A stretch of DNA of 64,000 bases from assembly GCA_037157565.1 (NCBI GenBank), contig JAZHRO010000002.1, positions 77,116,001 through 77,180,000 of the forward strand. The letters run 5' to 3'. Origin of the DNA: Thalassia testudinum (Eukaryota; Streptophyta; Magnoliopsida; Alismatales; Hydrocharitaceae). The position numbers and the translations under genes are program-made. Within the stretch, counting starts at the first letter, position 1; each line of letters begins with the position of its first letter. Shown piece after piece: positions 18,072 through 29,855 of this stretch. The notes beneath the pieces are model-generated. The model saw only the letters and a program-made list of their open reading frames with translations. It made no database searches and was not told where the DNA came from.

Positions 18072-19788
18072 TGATGAGTCCATTTTAATGGACTAATATT
18101 AAGCCTAAGTATCTTTAATCGTACCATTTAGGTGTGTCAATAATTGCAATTAAGTTGTAGAATATTTGTACGCATCATGATTTAAGTTTATAACATTTTA
18201 TAACTTAATATGTAATGATTTTATTATTTTTATGTGTAGGTAATAATATTCAGAAAGAACAAGGGTGGGGGGATAAATTTCCCCAACACGTATCTGATAA
18301 CAGCCGCAACTCTTTCCCCCCTCCCCCGCCGCACATGGGGTTGATCTTCCGCCGCCCTCCCTCAACAAACGAGGCCAGAAATAGTTAAGGGATTTGAAAA
18401 TCCCTTAACTCACGCACGCGCAAAGGGGAGGAGTTAAAAAGAGAGGAGGTGAAGAAAGGAGAAGAAGATCTTCATCTTCCCTTGCGGGGAACTACCTAGC
18501 GGACACTATGGATCCAGGGTGCACCTTGGCTTGAGCGAGCATCACCAGACCGTCCACCTTGCACGCCTGTAGGCGTGCTCCCATCTCCAGCCGCCTTCGC
18601 AATCACCGCACCTGCCTTCACCGCACGCACAGAACCCATGCCACCGCAGGTGTAGCCTTCCTTCCAGCGCCCCTTGCTGCAGGCGCTCACGCCACCTCTG
18701 CCCGCACCCGATATCACCAGATCTCCGCCCGCCATCACAACCACCTACCCACCCATCTCCAGCCGGCCCTGCAGGCGGTAGCTTCGCCTCACCTGCGCCC
18801 CTGTAGGCGCCCGCAGGCGCACGCTCCTCACCAAGCAGCCGCCTCATTCGCCTTCGCCACCCACGCTGCAGGCGCACGCCCTTTTGCAAGCGCCTGCAGA
18901 CGCTTTGGCAGAGCCACTGCCCCTGCTAGGCCGCACAGTGCCATCACCGCGTGCCTCCCTTCAGCGCCTCCATCGCCCCCGCAGTCACCGCGCAGGCGTC
19001 CAGCGCTCCATCCAGAACCGCTCTACCACAGGTGCTGCGTGCCGCTCCACCTTGCGTGCTCACCGGCCACCACTCCGAGCGCACGGATGTGCACCAGCGC
19101 ACGCCACCCGCCACAGGCTGCCCTGCAGCAGCCGCTCCGCCTTTGTGTTCAACAGGTCGACGCTCCGGCCACCTCCATCCACCTCCGTCGCCGCCACTGC
19201 CACCACCAGAGAGCCCTCGTCCTCGCCGTCCTCCTTAGCCTCTCTAAAGCCCCGCCGGTTCTCTCTTTCCATCGCAAGGAGGAGAGAGCAAGAATGCTCT
19301 GTTTTCACACCAATTATAATTTACATTCAGTGCCATTGCCACATAATTTGATTTTATTTATTATTATTATATTGTGGCAGAATTGCGCTTGAACACTCAT
19401 AGTTCCTTATAATTGCATGATATTGATATTCACTAGTTTAAAGATTGATTTTTGGGCTTAACTTAAGTACTAATTTTCTCTAGTACACATCACGTGAAAA
19501 TTGCATAAATTCATCATAAATTTATTGAGGATTTCTGTGAGGGAAAACTTCACATATACCCTTATCTTTTAAAGTTATTGCAAATCTACTTTCCTTCACA
19601 TTTTATGTCAGATTTGAATAGGAATTTCGCACTATCTGAAATAATATTAAATAATTAAGTATTTATTGCATAATTGCCTCCCTGTGGACACGACCTACTC
19701 TTCTGCGAGTGGTTATTTTCATTATTTTTGATTAGTCGATTTTTCCACCACTTAAATACTATAACGTAAAGTGAAAAGTCATCTTTCA
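18072..19788 (+). mobile_element. Solo LTR G with 5-bp target duplication ggctc
   Basis: Starts TGATGAGTCC, ends ATCTTTCA, and is flanked by ggctc at 18067-18071 and 19789-19793. It contains the R/U5 motif CTCCCTGTGGACACGACC at 19678, a perfect palindrome with 13-bp arms AGTTAAGGGATTT and AAATCCCTTAACT (18383-18410), and a TATA-like TTAAAAA at 18434. The 277-codon ORF at 18559-19392 is GC-rich and A/H/P/R-rich and is not supported as a gene. It inserted into the leader of E. Confidence 0.85.
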
Positions 19789-20512
19789 GGCTCCTCGGGG
19801 CTCTAGTAGTGAGACAGACTTGTTGATCTTCGGCCAAAGCCCTAAGAGGTGCAAAGAGGAGAGGTAGAAAAATAGACTCATATGACTCTAGTGATTGCGC
19901 TATGTGCGCGATAGCATGCAACAGACGATAGTGATTGAAAAACCCGCATGCATTCTGCAAATAAATTTAAGTCACCAATTTTACTTCCTCTTTTTAGTTA
20001 GTCTTTTTCAAAAATATATCAATTAAACTACAATGGCTGCTTTCTTAAATCTTTTCAAACAAAAATATGTGGTCTTTTTAATTCTCAGAGGACAGGGATC
20101 TACGCGGGTTTTCTTGTGTTTTCCCGCTATGCGAGAAAATCAATTTAAAAATTCCCTGAGTCAAATCGCAAAAATACTAGCAGGAAATATGCACTCCTAA
20201 GAGTGTATGCCTATGTATATGCTGCTGCTAGTCAGAAAAGATGTATTTTTATTTTATTTTTTATTTTTTAAATGCAACAATACAAAAGATAAAGAAATAC
20301 TCACAAAACAAAAACAGTAAAACTGATTTCTGCCTTCCCCTGAGATCACCTGTGAAGGTAAACTTGAAAAGAAGATAGAAAATAAAAAAAATAAAAGAAA
20401 CAAAAAAAAACACACTAATTAGAACAAAAGTTAGTAAAAACAAAAATATTTACAAAATACCTCCTACTTAAATAATTAATCCTTTTAAATTTTAGTGAAT
20501 CAAAATATTACC
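19789..20512 (-). other. Leader of element E
   Basis: Untranslated leader between the primer site and gag, AT-rich; it continues beyond G at 18071-17809. I see no coding potential. The ORF at 19655-19960 runs across the edge of G and is an artefact. The A/N/B leader block was not found here. Confidence 0.5.
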
Positions 20513-20530
20513 TCCCCGGCAACGGCCCCA
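20513..20530 (-). promoter_or_regulatory. Primer-binding site, tRNA-Asp, of element E
   Basis: Element strand TGGGGCCGTTGCCGGGGA, one mismatch to the tRNA-Asp complement, six bases inside the LTR. Confidence 0.8.
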
Positions 20531-20536
20531 TTAAAA

Positions 20537-23500
20537 TGGTAGTGTGTTTCACTCAACTCAGTAATTAAGTTAATTTCACTTAATTAAGAGTAGAAGAAGT
20601 CACTTAGGTTAACTCGAAGTTGTGTCGGTTGTATAGTATAGGGTCAAATTAACCTAACATTTTAGAAATTTTTACTGGTTGAGTCCAGGTCGTTCACTGG
20701 GAGGTATAATAATTTTCTCCAAATTCACCAATTCTCTTTTATTTCTCTATAAGTTTAGGAGGTATAACTAAGTTGATTTTTAAAACATGAATTTTGTCAA
20801 AATATTTGAACTATAAAGAATATACAAAATTCCATATGAAAAACATATTTACTCAAAATGATGTACTTTATTAACAAGTAAACATGTTAGTTTTTCAATT
20901 TTATTTCAAAAGAAATTAAGGCAATTAAAAGTTATTCTATTAAAACATGCCTTTTTACAATTAAGAACAAAAAGTAATTAAAAATGATGCAAGAAAAGAT
21001 TTTCTTTAGCCTCTTATCTTCTTCTCTCTTTCTTTTATTTTCTTCTTTATCGAACTCTTTTCTTACCTTTCTTCTTTTGTTCCTGTCTTCTCCTCTTCCT
21101 GTCTCTTATTCTCTTTCCCTTAGTCTTCTCCTGCCTTCTCTTCTTCCCTTAGTTTTCTCCTTTCTTCCTTAGTCTCTTTTCCTTCCTTAGTGCCTGTACT
21201 TTAACACTCAGCGCCTGTGCTTTAACACTTAGCTTAACAACCATCGGCTTCTCTTTTGCTTAAGTTCTTCTGCTGAACCGGGTTTTTTTTTTTACTTTTT
21301 AACCAAAATTTATTTTATTTACGGCGAGGTCCTTTCGAGGATACACAACACCCTGAGATTAGGGTGGGACCAGACCCTACTCGGTCCTCGCCTAATCTTA
21401 ATTAGGTTCGTTTTCGGTTTATTTCTTATCGGTTCACAGTCTTGAGCCATTTCGGCTCAACCCAGCCTCCCAGGGCTCTCTCGCCCTCCCAGGGCACATT
21501 CTCTCTCACGCGCCCCCAAGGGCACACACCCGCAGGCATAAGCCTGCACACACACACACATGCAACGCTCAGATCAGATCGGTAACCGGTGCGCCGAGAG
21601 CTGACGACTGAAGAGGCCATGCAACGAATTCATTTTATCGCCAGGCACGCGCTCGTGAACTAGCGATGTGGGACTAACCTACCACTTCCAGACCCAATTT
21701 CAAATGATCATAACTTTCTACCTAGAGCTCCAAATCGAGTGATTTCAAGTTTGTTAGAAAGCTCTAAGATAGATCTATACAATTGCAAGGTCAATTTAAG
21801 GTTTTGATGATGTTTTCCTCTTTAATTTGAAAGATGAAATCAGGGGTTCCTACGAGTTATTACTAGCCTGGAAATGGAATTAAATCAGTAGAGTCCTCAG
21901 ATGGACTTCTCTCTTTTATTTAAAGGTCTGTACATGTTATACAATTAATTCCGCATCTGTTAGAGTAGATTTTAAGCTCTTAAGCCCTTCAGAACCACCA
22001 GAGAAGCTCTTCACTTCTCTGAAAGCTTCAGTGTTCAAATTTCAGACTTCATAATGTGCAACAGACACTTAAAAGTGTTTCTAATTGATTTAGATTAATT
22101 CTAAGGGTTATAATCAACTCATCTGGGTAGGATTTAAATTCAAATTTCATCAAAATGGTTCTCCTGTTGGTTTGGGTTCGAAAGTAACCCAAATTGACAG
22201 GAACTAAATTCTCACTAAATAAATCATCTGAGCTCACTTTAATCACTTTCATATCATCAAACAAGTTCTCAGAAACAATTTTCACTCCTCAATACCTCAA
22301 TTCAAGCTCAAATCTCCATTAATAGACTCATGTTTGACTGTGGAAGCACAAATATTGACTTTTTGTTCAAAGCTTTTCCACAGGAAATCAAAGCTTCAAT
22401 TAGAGTCTCCTCAACATCATAAATTTATTCAGATCTTCAGATAGGTTTTCTGACCTTGATTCCTAAGGTTACAGGCTCGCCGCCTGAACTTGAAAAGGTG
22501 TGTGTTTGACAGAATCATTGGAAGGTTGTTATAGTGTTTTAAAGGTTTAAATAGCTTTAGTGCATCGCACTGAAGCTTCTGAGATCATTAAATGCTTCTT
22601 AAATCTCTCTTAACAGACTTCTCCAACTTCACCAGAGTTGGGGAAGATGAAGTTCATTCTTCAGCTCCAGTGGCTAAATCTTTAAACAAATATCCTCAAA
22701 TTAATCAATGATCCATGTAATAACATTCTGGAGCTTCTCAATAGATTCTAGAGGCTGAAACTCAAAAATGTGTGTACAGATTGATAAAACTTGCCATTTT
22801 TGATTCAAAAAGGATCCTGAGGTTACAAGGAACCTCAATATCACATTTAATTCCTCATTATTTCTTTAGATTTAAGATTTGACAGTGAAATCATTTTCTT
22901 AAAGGATTTGATTTGATTAAAGCTCGAGACTTGTTTAACCACTCAATTGAGAGGTTAAATCAAGTCAGTAGATGTTAGCAATTATAATTATATAGTTAAT
23001 TAATAGTTTGAACTGTTCCTGAGCCGCCATGGACAGTGAGCTCAGAAACTTAATTAAAATTTGGGCGTTTAATTTATAGATGATAATAATATGTATTATA
23101 GTGTCGATTAGGGTTCATAAGTGGTGGATAGATGATGAAGAACCCAATGAAGGTGGAATTAGGTCGATTACTGTCACCATAGACAATGATAGTAGTTGGT
23201 GAAGGTGGAATATGAATTAGGCGATTAGGTGATTCAATTAGCGATTAAGTGACTTAGAAGTGATCATGGAAGATACAAAAAGGTGTATAGTGAATTAAAA
23301 AGATGAAATTAAGTCTTTGGCAGGCTCAAGGAACTTGCCGGAGTTGAAGAAGATGAATCTACAATCTAAAATTACTCTAATCTAACTAACTAAACTAACT
23401 AACTAAGCTAGCCTAGACGAAGGGGTCAATAGGGTTCCACCGAAGTCTCATGGAAGACGACGAAATTAGAGGGTGGAAGAAAGATCTCTGGCAGGCGGAT

Positions 23501-24489
23501 TTGAGGTGGAGTGGAGGATTCCTTGGGTCGGTGCCTATGTCAGAGACGCGGAAGACCACGGCGGATCTCCTCGGCTGATTAAGATGGACGGAGGAAGTCG
23601 AAAAATGGAATGGGAAGTCATCGGAGTTTTGGACGAATAGCCTATTGGGTCGGCTGTAGTGTTAGAAGAGGGAAGGGAGCCAACTTGAATAAAATCAGAG
23701 GTGTGAGGGGGTATTTATAGTAATTTGCGGCGAAGAGAGTGGTGGGGTCTGGCCGAAGAAGGAGCTTGAGGAGCCTAACCTCCGTTGTCGTCTCTGACGA
23801 CGGTGAGGTTATCTCCCACTGAAAAATAGGATTCCCGGTTAATCCAGACCGGTGGATGAAGTGGAGGTGGTGAGCATAAGCTGCAAGAGCTTGGACAAAG
23901 AAGGATGATGTCGACAGGGCGGTGATCGCGCAGTGGGGTGACTCTCTACCGCCAGCCGTTCATTCGGTTGGAGAAGAAGAAGAAGAAGACGAAGAGGGAC
24001 ATAAAAGTAATAAAACTTAAGGACCTGTGTGAGAAATAAGGACCCAATTGCAATGAATATTAAGGACTAAAATGTAAACCCAGGTTTTAAAGGTTTATTT
24101 TAACTTAGATCTTTTTCAACTTTTTATATATGTTAGTAAATAAGGTAAATGTTATGTTTTCACCTTGAATTTACATTTTTGATCTTTTTAGGTTAATTTA
24201 TTAGATTAAGTAAAATTACTTAAGTTATTACATGCTTAGGTATACATTATATTTAAGTTACTTAACTTATTAATTAAGAGAATGATTAATAGAATTTCGT
24301 GTCCAATTATTAACTAAATTATTAATAATGTTAATTGAATGATAAAATGTCATTTTTAACTTATTTTAAGGTCCTTGACTAAATATCCCTTATTCTATAA
24401 TTAACCCTTATATGTTCATAACCTTAGCTAATTAACTAGGAAAACTAGTTAATTAGGGGTAATTAGAGATCATGATGAGTGTCTCATCA
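20537..24489 (-). repeat. 5' LTR of element E (3.95 kb)
   Basis: Element-strand start TGATGAG, three bases, CTCATCATGA; end near TGGTAGTG on the + strand. TATAAATA at 23712-23719 (complement), a near-palindrome at 23776-23811 upstream of it (TAACCTCCGTTGTCGTC and GACGACGGTGAGGTTA), the TAGTCCCACATCG box (complement at 21664-21676), a (CA)n run near 21550 and an R/U5-like motif near 20690. It is distantly related to solo LTR F. Confidence 0.75.
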
Positions 24490-24558
24490 ACAAGCACATG
24501 AATTGGTTATTCTCAAGCTAGTTGGTTCACTTCTCGGGACGACCTTGCTCTGATACCA
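24490..24558 (-). promoter_or_regulatory. Leader start and tRNA-iMet primer-binding site of element C
   Basis: Complement TGGTATCAGAGC at 24547-24558 matches the initiator-methionine tRNA 3' end used by many plant elements; it lies three bases from the LTR end. The remaining leader is interrupted by E at 24489. Confidence 0.85.
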
Positions 24559-24561
24559 TCT

Positions 24562-27500
24562 TGTTATGACCCAGTTCCCAAATCCCTACAGGACACGAGA
24601 TCAGACCGACTCGACTGATCCTAAGACCCAGTCATCCAATGAGAACGTAACCAAAAAGTAGGAAAGTAAACCACATTCACTATGCTAAGCAACTAATAGT
24701 AACAAAAGTACAGCAGTAAAGAAGTAGAACTACTACAGTACATACCACCACAACAGTAGAAAAGTAAACAGGTACAAGAATATAAAGTACAGAATGTAAG
24801 AGTACAGAGGTGCAAGAAACTACTCACTACAATAGAAAAGGAGTACAACAAGAAGCTACAATACTGGGCTCTACTGGGCCTAGCACCCTCTACAGCCGTA
24901 GGCTCTGGCTGCTCAACACTTGGACCTGAAAAGGGGTTATGAGTACAAAACATCAACGAACGCTGAGTAGAGTGGCAACCAACTAACTAAAGCAGTAAAG
25001 GTGGACAGGTAGTTGTTGTTTTTCAATTACCTTCTTTAACTACTTATTCTATTTCATCGCTTAGTTTATTTATCAAGTCTATTTCTTGATCTCGAATGTT
25101 CCTCGTGGGAACGATCTTGATTGCAATCTTTTCCGAAGAGTAGAAGTCGCACGTGGTGCTCTCCTGGCTGGGAGAGTCCCTCATGGTGGTCCTACACCCA
25201 GTCAACCACCCCAAGGTCACGGACAGACGTAACGGTGACTACGGCACGTGCGATAAGCGCACGGGTAGCTACCCTGCACTAGAACACGGTCAGTCGTTTC
25301 CGTTAGTGGGTGCACCCAAAGCACAACATGGAACCAGTATAGGGCCTAGCCCTCTCAGTAACAGGGTTCTCACCCCTCAACAGTCCACGCACCCTCGCCT
25401 CACTACCTTAGTTTTCCCAGTGGGCCTAACAAGTCGGTGTAGAGTAGCTAGCTGAACCTCGGGCCCCATGGGGTGGCTAGCTCTCTCCCTACACTAGTAG
25501 CTCTCCCCGGTACTGTGTACGTGAGGGCCAAAAAGTCGGTATAGAGTGGCCAATCCTAACTCTGGGTCCCAACCCAAGGGCGGCTAGCTCCGCTCTGCAC
25601 TAAACAGGGGGACAGTCGCTCTCCTTGGTACTCTGTACTTAAGGGCCAGCTCACTTCCCCGCTCACATTTCCAATCCCATTCCATTTATTTCTAGGAGCT
25701 CTACTCCTAATTCCCTGTAGGGTTCACGCTTATATTCCTTAGGCCATTCCATACCAGGTGTCATCATTTCTATTTCCATTCTCAGGTTATACACATGCAA
25801 ATTGTAATTCTATTGTTCACATTTCCATATTTAGGTTATTCATAGGTAGCTCATGTTTCCAACATTCACCTTTCCATTTCCAACTTATATACATGCAGCT
25901 CGTATTATGTCATTTCATGTGTGCGACAGGAAAGTTATATACAACAGTTAACTAGCACAAGTACTACATATTTCGCAGGCAACTGTTATTCATTTACAGG
26001 TAATTGTTATCATTCTATCTACTCATTCAAGACTGCAATCCATTCATTCAATACAGACATTCCAGTATTTCTAGCCCTAGGATTCATGCCATACCCTAGG
26101 TTCTAACCATTCATTCCACACATGCATTCAGGTTTGTATTTAAACTAGGGGAAGCCACTCTACCAGTAAACCCAGGAGTAGTAAGGGCTTGAACGATGGC
26201 TCACGTGCCTCAGCAAGCCCCGAATCCGCAACGGAATGAAGTCCTATCACAAGGATCAATCACAAGAGAACACTCAGAACAGTATAGAAAGTCTTCTAAC
26301 AAGTAGAGGAATTCATACAGAAAACATCGGTATCTTATTTGCGGAAAACAAACCTTAAACGAACCCTAAATGGGTCAAAAATAGTATTTCTGACTCAAAC
26401 CAAACGTCTGGAACACCTTCCAGACATCTTAAAAGGGTCCAGTAATGTACCTAAGCTTCTGCGCAAATCCTCAGACGTCCAGGAACTCTTCTGGATCGTC
26501 TAGACCTAGCTCCAGACATCCAACCACCTCTCCAGATGTCTGGAAGCGTTTCTCATCATCTGGAATGTCGCCCAGATGTCTGGAATGCGTGGGAGGGCAT
26601 GTCCCGCGCCTTCCCGAAGCGAAACCTGCACGAAGTCCACCAAATCTCCTCAGAAAGGCATGCAACAGTGCCTTGGCGGAGTGGCCTGCATGGCCGTATC
26701 TGCAAAGAAGACATACCTTCGCGAAGTCTACTCCTAAGACATCTGGAACCTCCTCGAAATGTCGGCTACGTCGTCTGGACGTCGCTCCAAACGTTTGATT
26801 TTGGTAAAAACCCAGAACCAGAACCTGCTTCCGCCCTCTCACACTGCGTGTGGCCGAGCTGCGCCCTCTCGCCTGCAACTTCGGCTGCAGTAGTGTCGGG
26901 GAGGACCTCCCCGATGCACCCCTCCATCTCGCACGCGCGTTGCTTCGACCGTGCGCTCACTGGTGAGCTCCCACGCAAGCTTGCAAGCTCAACTCCACCT
27001 CTCCTTCTCACGCTACTCCTCTCCTCCTCTCACCACTCCCACGCTCTCGCTTGCGCCTGCCGTTCTTGCTGGAGGGAAGAAGGAAGGTGGTTGGGAAGTG
27101 GGGGAAACAAAAGTGGAGGAGGGGTTTATAAGGGTGAGGGTTTTGCTGGGGGCGGAAACAGAGAGAAGAAGTAGGAAAACGAGGGAGGTTGTTGAACGAT
27201 TTTGCGAATCGCTACGCTAACGTGTTCGATTTTGGAAAACCTGTCGTTGTAGTTCGAAAGCGAAGAATTCATGTTCAACAAATAAAATTTATACTGAAAT
27301 TAAAATTCCGGGTCGAACACAGGGAGGCGGACGTTTGATTTAAAAACTACGCGTTTCCTTTTATTTGTCACAGAATAATTCCATTTAAAACTATTTAATT
27401 ATTTACAATAAATAGAAGAGAGAGAGGGAGAGAGTAAGAGAGAAAGAGAATATTACACAGAAAAATCAAAATGAGATGTAGAATAAACAAGGAATTTATC

Positions 27501-29373
27501 ATTGAGGAGATTGTTCATTACAACTAGAAAGCATAAAACAATTACACTAGAAAGCAATAAATTTACTCTAGAAAGCATTAAAAGAATGGAGGGAGAAATA
27601 TCCTCCTCGACGATTGCTTGGAGGACGAGCAAAACTACACTAGAAAGCAATAAATCTATACTAGAAAGCAGTAAAAAGAATAGGGAGAGAGAAATCCTCC
27701 TTGACGGTTGCTTAGAGGACGAGCCGGACGGGACGACGCCTGGACAAAGGGGAACGAAGCAGGATGAAGGAGGATGAAGCAGAAGAACGGGAACGAAGCA
27801 GCACACCGTCCTCGTCGCGGGATCCACTTCCGAAGGGGAACGAAAATTGGACTTTATCTCGCGAGAAGCATCCCGGGTGTGGGACAAGCTTCTCTTGAGC
27901 TTTGGAGGGGTAGAGAGGAGAAGGGATGAGAATTTCGTATGGAGGGGGTCTCCTTTTATAGTTGCAAGGTGTGGGGGCAAAATGGACATTACAACTTCAA
28001 AATAATAAAAGAGGGTCTTTAGTGACGGATAAATCCTTCGATACAGCCCCGACGTGGACGTAGCTTCCTCGCCCACGCGCGCCGCTTCAGCTGCCCGCGC
28101 GCCCAACGTACACGCACGTCCAGCGATCCTCAGCCGTCCGATTACGAGATCGGACGGCTTAAGTCACACCTTCTCCCGCTGCATTGCGCACCCGCCGGCG
28201 CGTTTGATTACTCATCCGCGCCGCGCGCTCAATCGCTATTGGGCGCGTGCGGCCGTTGGATTGCGATCTGACGGTTGATGAAGGTGCGCTCGCTCATCTC
28301 AGAAATTGCTTGGCGGGGCTCGAACGCACTCCAGCACCTCGCGATAAGGCGCTGGACCGCTACGCTGCCTCGCCCAAAAGGTCACGCGGACGACTTTAAA
28401 GAGCCGCGTCCACAGCCGTTGGATCGAGATCCAATGGTGGAGAGGGGGCAGGTGCACGGTCTTCATAGAATGCAAGTGGCCGTTTGGGTGGCTGAGATGG
28501 CACCACGTGGCGCTATCTTGGCCGTCCATCTTCTGGAAGTTGTAGATGGTGCCACGGATGTCGGATTGACTCGATTTTTGTGTCGTTGGGCTGCGATCGT
28601 CGATCTGAATTCATCCGTGTGGTCGAATTTGTCATCTGATGTGCGGATTTACACCATCCTGGCCCTTGATCTTCTAGGATTCCCCGGTCACTATTTGATG
28701 CTACGGATGTCTGATTAGGGCAATCTTGGAGTCGTTGAACTCCAATCGTCGCCCTAATCACATCCATACGGTTGGATCTTTGATCCGAGGTCCCGATAAA
28801 ATGTTTGCCCTGTCCAAGCACATAAAAGGAGACAATTAACCTCCATTTTATTCAAACTACTCTAAATGCAAGATGATGCATGTTATGCAATATTTATATC
28901 ATGAAATGCAATCCTATGCTTAAGAACATGCATAAATAGACATCTTAAGTAGTGTAAATGTGTTTACATCAGAGGTGTACTGTCTGCGCGCAGACGTGAG
29001 CTTGTACTCAAAATTTTCGATTTTCAGATGTCTGGGAAGGTGTCCAGACATCTTAAAAGACTCAGACAGCAGGGGTCTTAACAGTGAAATACCCAAAATA
29101 CCCCTAGGGTTGGGTCAACCTTACATTTAGGTCATTTTCAACTTGTTTTGGTCATAACTTGAGTTATACAACATAGAATCACGTGAAAAAAGTGTTATCG
29201 GAAAGCGTGAGATGAGAGGAATCTAATGGTGTCATATATGACACCCTTTTGACAACATTTGGATAGGGGTTGACTCAAAATACATGTTTTTGGCAACCAA
29301 AATCGGGTTTCTAGGTTTGAGTTGACATGGATCACCTTGAAATGACTCAGAACTTGGATTTTGGGATGTTACA
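24562..29373 (-). repeat. 5' LTR of element C, interrupted by solo LTR H
   Basis: Ends TGTTATGACCC (left) and GGGATGTTACA (right), about 3.0 kb without H. It contains the TATA box at 27125-27130 (complement), the palindrome GTCTGCGCGCAGAC (28980-28993, moved away by H), and degenerate GACGTCTG motifs at 26403-26800 and 29024-29056. The first 290 bases (29373 to 29084) have no counterpart in the 3' copy. The short ORFs inside are not conserved. Confidence 0.8.
27190..28971 (-). mobile_element. Solo LTR H with target duplication gaggt
   Basis: 1782 bases, + strand start TGTTGAACG, end TTTACATCA, flanked by gaggt at 27185-27189 and 28972-28976. The unoccupied equivalent is in the C 3' LTR near 14940. 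It is the same family as the LTRs of element I. TATAAAAG at 27953-27960 (complement). The palindrome of the family is degraded here (28018-28044), with only its left arm intact. Confidence 0.92.
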
Positions 29374-29855
29374 CCGGGCATGGCAGCGAGGCAAGATCTC
29401 CTCCCGCCAATATCTCAGGCGGCGAGAACAACTCCACAACATCCCCCTGATAAGGGTTCCCATCTCTCGGTCGGTAGAGGGGTCAAGTTAACCGTTGTAT
29501 GGAGCCTTTCTGCCTCCTTCCATTCTTGGGGCTTTTTTCTCTTGTAGCATGGAAAAATTGCCCACCTCAGGCAACCTTCAGATGGCCTCCACTAAGCCAT
29601 TGTCAACTACTAATTTCAACTACTAAAATTAAAAGAAAAAGGCAGGGGAGTGTGAGGTGGCTGGTAGATCAGGTGACCATCGCCCTTGCCACCATTTAAA
29701 AAAGAAGAAGAAGAAGAAAAAAGAGAGTGTGATGGCAAATTGCCATCCACCCAGTGGAGGAGTTCCGACGGATAAAAAGAGGGCATCTTTTAGCTACTCG
29801 CTTACACCTGCTAATTAGAGCTTCCGGCTAGCATTTTTTTCTTTGCTAAAGCCTC

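Larger units (their letters stand above)
17312..24489 (-). mobile_element. Element E: Athila-like gypsy retrotransposon, 5' half
   Basis: Right to left: 5' LTR (20537-24489), tRNA-Asp primer site (20513-20530), leader interrupted by solo LTR G, then a gag N-terminus ending at 17312. Gag-pol beyond that and the 3' LTR are missing. The flank acaag (24490-24494) would be the target duplication; the second copy was lost with the deletion that joined E gag to C RT. Confidence 0.7.
13724..29373 (-). mobile_element. Element C: chromovirus-like (Tekay-type) gypsy retrotransposon, interrupted
   Basis: Two separated parts in one orientation: 3' LTR fragment plus pol end (13724-17311), and leader, primer-binding site and 5' LTR (24490-29373). 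E (17312-24489) sits between them and solo LTR H inside the 5' LTR. Gag, protease and most of RT are missing. The LTR start TGTAACATCCC, tRNA-iMet priming and the RYEEATWE tail after integrase are typical of chromodomain-bearing plant gypsy elements. Confidence 0.75.

Noticed and set aside
18559..19392. 277-codon ORF
   Set aside because: Lies wholly inside solo LTR G, rich in A/H/P/R, overlapping open frames, no family recognised.
19655..19960. 101-codon ORF on the minus strand
   Set aside because: Spans the 19788/19789 edge of solo LTR G, so it cannot predate the insertion.
24547..24558. tRNA-like match (also 10927, 20513, 45447, 59806)
   Set aside because: Only 12-18 bases complementary to tRNA 3' ends beside LTRs; these are primer-binding sites, not tRNA genes.
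24693..24956. 87-codon ORF in the C LTR
   Set aside because: Simple repeats of GTA/CTA type, inside the LTR, no conservation elsewhere in the window.
28275..28718. 147-codon ORF
   Set aside because: Inside solo LTR H; the matching frame is not kept in the I LTRs.
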